Below are positions 61,406 to 64,000 of a stretch of DNA of 64,000 bases, one piece after another. Location: contig NZ_LMJJ01000043.1 in the NCBI RefSeq assembly GCF_001429285.1, positions 37,763 to 101,762 on the forward strand, read 5' to 3'. The notes under the pieces were generated by a model. It did not search any database. It was not told where the DNA came from and saw only the letters and a list, made by a program, of their open reading frames with translations. Numbering within the stretch: the first letter of the stretch is position 1; each line of letters begins with the position of its first letter. A program made the translations under genes and the position numbers. The DNA is from Ensifer sp. Root278. GTDB lineage: Bacteria > Pseudomonadota > Alphaproteobacteria > Rhizobiales > Rhizobiaceae.

Positions 61406-62509
61406 ATGAGCGGAACCAGGCTTTTCTCGCCCTTCGAAATGGGATCGCTTAATCTGCGAAACCGCATCGTCATCGCGCCAATGTGCCAATATTCGGCCAC
61501 GGACGGGCAGATGACCGACTGGCATCTTATTCATCTCGGTAATCTGGCCATGTCGGGTGCGGCTGTGCTCACCATCGAGGCGACCGCAGTCCTGCCTGAG
61601 GGCCGTATTTCCTATGGCGATGTCGGGCTTTATTCGGATGCCTGCGAGCGCGCGATGGGCCGGGTTCTGGACGGGGTGCGTCGGTGGTCCGACATGCCCA
61701 TCGCCATTCAGCTCGGCCATGCCGGACGGAAAGCTTCCAGCGAAGTCCCATGGAAAGGCGGCCGCCAGATCAACCCGAAGGACGAAGGCGGCTGGAAAAC
61801 CGTCGCACCGAGCCCTGTCCCGTTCCACGATGACTATGACCATCCGGTTGCGCTCGATCGCGCCGGCCTTGCGCAGGTCCGCTCGGCCTTCGCCGACGCC
61901 GCCCGTCGCGCCGCCGCTCTCGGGCTGGACGCTGTCCAGATTCATGGAGCTCACGGCTATCTCCTGCATCAGTTCCTGTCGCCCCTCTCCAACCGTCGCA
62001 CGGACGACTATGGTGGAACGCTGGAAAACCGCATGCGCTTCCCCCTTGAAGTCTTCGAGGCCGTTCGCGCGGCATTTCCGGCGGACCGGCCGGTGACGAT
62101 GCGGGTCTCGGCGACCGACTGGGCCCAGAACGGCTGGGATATCGAGCAAACCATTACCTTTTGCCAGGCGCTTGAAGCACGTGGCTGCTCGGCTATTCAT
62201 GTCTCGTCGGGCGGCCTTGCATCCCACCAGCAAATTGCGATCGGCCCAAGCTATCAGGTACCCTTTGCGCGCGCCGTCAAAGAGAATGTGGCGATACCAG
62301 TCATCGCCGTCGGCCTCATTACCGAGTTCGAACAGGCCGAAGCAATCCTGACGACGGGTGATGCCGACCTCATCGCGATTGCCCGCGCCATTCTCTACGA
62401 TCCCCGCTGGCCCTGGCATGCCGCCGCGCATTTCGGCGAGCGGGTGTGGGCGCCCGATCAGTATCTGCGATCGCAACCCCGACAACTCCGTCATCTCTTC
62501 GACCGCTAA
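61406..62509 (+). CDS. Old yellow enzyme, NADH:flavin oxidoreductase (YqjM/NamA-like)
   Basis: 367 aa. FMN TIM barrel with IVIAPMCQYSA (the redox-tuning Cys of YqjM-type OYEs), QLGHAGRKAS, the substrate His pair in IHGAHGYLLHQFLSP and NRRTDDYGGTLENRMRF. It reduces quinones, alpha,beta-unsaturated carbonyls and nitro-aromatics with NAD(P)H. It completes the group with the dioxygenase; the gap before it (170 bp) may hold its own promoter. Confidence 0.94.
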   Translation: MSGTRLFSPFEMGSLNLRNRIVIAPMCQYSATDGQMTDWHLIHLGNLAMSGAAVLTIEATAVLPEGRISYGDVGLYSDACERAMGRVLDGVRRWSDMPIAIQLGHAGRKASSEVPWKGGRQINPKDEGGWKTVAPSPVPFHDDYDHPVALDRAGLAQVRSAFADAARRAAALGLDAVQIHGAHGYLLHQFLSPLSNRRTDDYGGTLENRMRFPLEVFEAVRAAFPADRPVTMRVSATDWAQNGWDIEQTITFCQALEARGCSAIHVSSGGLASHQQIAIGPSYQVPFARAVKENVAIPVIAVGLITEFEQAEAILTTGDADLIAIARAILYDPRWPWHAAAHFGERVWAPDQYLRSQPRQLRHLFDR

Positions 62510-62614
62510 AGCCTGTCGCGCAAAAGTGCGCAGCGGTTTTGCGACAACGACATGCGAAACATCAAAAACTTAGAGCGCAAGGAGCGAATCTGAAAGATCG
62601 CGACGCGCTTTAGG
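62509..62614. repeat. Rhizobial intergenic mosaic-type (RIME-like) repeat
   Basis: About 105 bp starting right at the OYE stop codon, with an internal imperfect stem (GTCGCGCAAAA/TTTTGCGAC) and the ending GATCGCGACGCGCTTTAGG. I remember this sequence class as a dispersed palindromic repeat of Rhizobium/Sinorhizobium genomes. It may act as a transcript end or mRNA-stabilising structure. Only one copy is present in the window. Confidence 0.65.
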
Positions 62615-62685
62615 CAGACGTAAGAACCGGCGCCCCCGCCATACCGATGTCGGATCGCGCCCTGGTTCATTCCGGCGCAGAAAGA

Positions 62686-62737
62686 AGACCGTCTCCTGCG
62701 GCAGGAGACGGTCTCAGCGGCCCGGGGCGGCCCGGGG
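62686..62737. repeat. Perfect 14-bp inverted repeat followed by a tandem 10-mer
   Basis: AGACCGTCTCCTGC / GCAGGAGACGGTCT (62686-62714) is a perfect dyad with a one-base centre. It is followed by two copies of CGGCCCGGGG (62718-62737). Read on the minus strand, the stem is followed by TTCTTTC, so it could end leftward transcription. No gene occupies 62510-62916 otherwise. Confidence 0.8.
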
Positions 62738-62916
62738 GTTTCGAAAGGTAGACCTGCGCGGTGCGCCACGTAACTACACTTAGGTATCGGTGCGCCTGGA
62801 CAAGAAGCTTGTTTTGTCCGGCGAAAACGGCGGGAGCGCAAACGGATCGTCGCCTCCTATCCATCAGTTTCTGCAACAGGCCGTTTGAAGCCCGGCCGGA
62901 GAAGGGAAAGCGTCCC

Positions 62917-63207
62917 ATGAACCAATCCGAAAACAATGTGGTTATCGAGCGCCCGGAGCTGCACCGCTTCGAACTGGCGGTCGACGGGGGCATCGCCGCC
63001 GTCTACTACCGTCAGGAGGATGGGCGCCTAGTGTTGATCCATACGGAGGTTCCTGAGGAATTGTCCGGCCGCGGGATCGGGTCGCGGCTGGTGACCGGCG
63101 TTTTCGACCTCGTGAGAGCGAGCCACCGGAAAGTCGTCATCCGTTGCCCGTTCGTGGCCGCCTGGTACGCTCGCCATCTGGACTATGGCGACGTCGTCGA
63201 CGGTTGA
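62917..63207 (+). CDS. Small GNAT N-acetyltransferase (YjdJ type)
   Basis: 96 aa from the ATG at 62917 (GAAGGGAAAG site). The compact GNAT core LVLIHTEVPEELSGRGIGSR carries the acetyl-CoA loop, ending CPFVAAWYARHLDYGDVV with the conserved Cys/Tyr. This minimal family (DUF/GNAT_like, YjdJ) acetylates unknown amines. It converges with the DoxX gene. Confidence 0.88.
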   Translation: MNQSENNVVIERPELHRFELAVDGGIAAVYYRQEDGRLVLIHTEVPEELSGRGIGSRLVTGVFDLVRASHRKVVIRCPFVAAWYARHLDYGDVVDG

Positions 63208-63223
63208 CCGGCGCGACCGACCG

Positions 63224-63622
63224 TCAAAGCTTGGCGTCACCGCGCGCCGCATCAAGGCCGACGGGTCCGCCGCCTGCGGCAGCGAGGTAGAGGAACACGA
63301 AACAGAAGATGATGGCGGCCGTACCGCCGTTCTGAGCCGGATAGAAACCCTGCGGCGCATGGCGCAGGAAATAGGCCGACGCCATGAGGCCGGAAAGAAT
63401 GAAGGCGGAAAGCCGGCTCTTGAAGCCGACCAGCAGCGTGAAGCCGAGGACGAGTTCGAACAATCCGGCAATCCAGGGCAAGGAGCCGACGGGCGGTCCG
63501 CCGCCGTCACTTGCGGGAAAGCCGGTGACCTTCTGCGTTCCGTAGCTGAAGAGGACGAGGGCGGAGACGATGCGCAAAAGGCTGAGCAGATAAGGGGCCA
63601 GCTGGTTGGATAAAGCGTGCAT
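63224..63622 (-). CDS. DoxX-family membrane protein
   Basis: 132 aa from the ATG at 63622, chosen because the longer frame adds a polar N-terminus. Four helices: LLSLLRIVSALVLFSYGTQK (with the DoxX start), SLPWIAGLFELVLGFTLLVG, LSAFILSGLMASAYFLRHAP and AAIIFCFVFLYLAAAGGG. DoxX/DoxD relatives associate with quinone or thiosulfate redox systems; in rhizobia they are often stress-linked. Inner membrane. Confidence 0.9.
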   Translation of the reverse strand: MHALSNQLAPYLLSLLRIVSALVLFSYGTQKVTGFPASDGGGPPVGSLPWIAGLFELVLGFTLLVGFKSRLSAFILSGLMASAYFLRHAPQGFYPAQNGGTAAIIFCFVFLYLAAAGGGPVGLDAARGDAKL

Positions 63623-63688
63623 GCGTGTTTCCTTTGCAAGCGACCCGGTGAGGTCAATGTGGGCGTGATCTGAAACATTCAAAATAAT

Positions 63689-63717
63689 GACCGGCTTCAT
63701 GCGAAGCCGGTCTTATT
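63689..63717 (-). terminator. Rho-independent terminator for the isochorismatase-type gene
   Basis: A perfect 10-bp stem GACCGGCTTC/GAAGCCGGTC with loop ATGC. On the minus strand it is followed by ATTATTTTG; on the plus strand by TTATTG, so it could work both ways. It separates the broken gene at 63756 from the DoxX gene. Confidence 0.85.
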
Positions 63718-63755
63718 GTGGGTCTGGGGTGTTGCGCGGTGGGCAGATCGCCCCG

Positions 63756-64000
63756 TTATTTTGCCGGGTTGGGGCCGATCGTCTTGCCGTGGCTGACGCG
63801 TTCGTCGCCCTTGTGAACCATGGTGACGGCGTAATCGATGCCCATGCCGTAGGCGCCGGAATGCTCCTTCACCAGCGTGGTGACGGCATTGTAGGTTTCC
63901 TTAGGACCTGCTGCCAGGTCACCGGGATGACGCCGGCCTGGACCATGCGGTCCATGGCGTATTTGTGCGCATCGGCCGAGGTGCCGCCGGAGGCGTCGGC
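63756..64000 (-). pseudogene. Isochorismatase-family hydrolase, deleted and frameshifted (partial)
   Basis: The gene enters from the right edge. Minus-strand frame one gives ADASGGTSADAHKYAMDRMV then VIPVTWQQVL, the C-terminal part of YcaC-like cysteine hydrolases. At about 63901-63908 the frame breaks; another frame continues KETYNAVTTLVKEHSGAYGM to the stop at 63756. Relatives (from memory) have about eight residues (LEWQRDWA) at the junction, so a deletion of roughly 26 bases explains both the missing residues and the frameshift. The catalytic part lies outside the window. Confidence 0.7.

Noticed and set aside
1..64000. tRNA, rRNA or CRISPR arrays
   Set aside because: No cloverleaf sequence ending in CCA-type arms, no rRNA motifs and no spaced direct repeats were found by reading.

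Overview
The window reads as DNA from an alphaproteobacterium of the Rhizobiaceae (Sinorhizobium/Ensifer, Rhizobium or a close relative). The evidence is high coding GC, two TRAP/ABC solute-uptake clusters with catabolic genes, a DctB/DctD-type two-component pair with a matching sigma-54 promoter, PhoB-type control of a periplasmic phosphatase, and a rhizobial intergenic mosaic-type repeat at 62.5 kb. The species and the replicon (chromosome or megaplasmid) cannot be told from the sequence. No rRNA, tRNA or CRISPR array was recognised.

Layout. 1-12.3 kb is gene-poor accessory DNA: an adenosine-specific kinase-like gene, small membrane proteins, a decayed ZIP transporter, a ferredoxin-cyclase-Rieske fusion, a frameshifted IS110-family element, a broken Cys-rich gene, an RlpA-like lipoprotein, a split SHOCT gene and a Rieske-FAD oxidoreductase. 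12.3-17.1 kb is an amino-acid ABC importer (without its ATPase) plus an M20 peptidase, divergent from a LysR gene. 17.3-18.6 kb has an L,D-transpeptidase and a small DUF6494-like gene. 19.4-23.8 kb is a Pho-box operon: alkaline phosphatase, Tat-exported CPFC protein, ABC ATPase and a His-rich FtsX-like permease. 24.9-31.2 kb is an aspartate/dicarboxylate unit: twin activator sites, sigma-54 promoter, aspA, a DctA/GltP symporter and a DctB/DctD pair. 31.2-38.6 kb is a LacI-controlled sugar cluster (oxidoreductase, TIM-barrel isomerase, complete CUT1 ABC importer). 38.7-45.4 kb is a TetR-controlled TRAP importer with shikimate dehydrogenase and a 3-dehydroshikimate dehydratase/HPPD-like fusion, pointing to shikimate-to-protocatechuate catabolism. 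45.9-47.9 kb has small secreted or unknown proteins, a peptidase T relic and dtd. 48.2-53.4 kb is a TetR-pspA-yiaA-aas membrane-stress unit with three operators. 53.4-58.6 kb is a tightly overlapped five-gene operon (acyltransferase-like, ThiF/E1-like, membrane protein, GNAT, Acg-type nitroreductase) of unknown product. 58.9-62.5 kb is a LysR-controlled quinone/electrophile detoxification group (ring-cleaving dioxygenase, XapX, old yellow enzyme). The right end holds a GNAT, a DoxX protein and a broken isochorismatase-type gene.

Two things stand out as possibly undescribed: the five-gene E1/nitroreductase/acyltransferase operon at 53432-58574, and the cyclase sandwiched between two different iron-sulfur domains at 4525-5910. 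A 35-bp sequence carrying a dif-like core recurs four times between 17 and 47 kb, at least twice close to gene relics. Several relics (ZIP, two cyclase fragments, Cys-rich protein, pepT, IS110 transposase, isochorismatase) show that this is a region under rearrangement.
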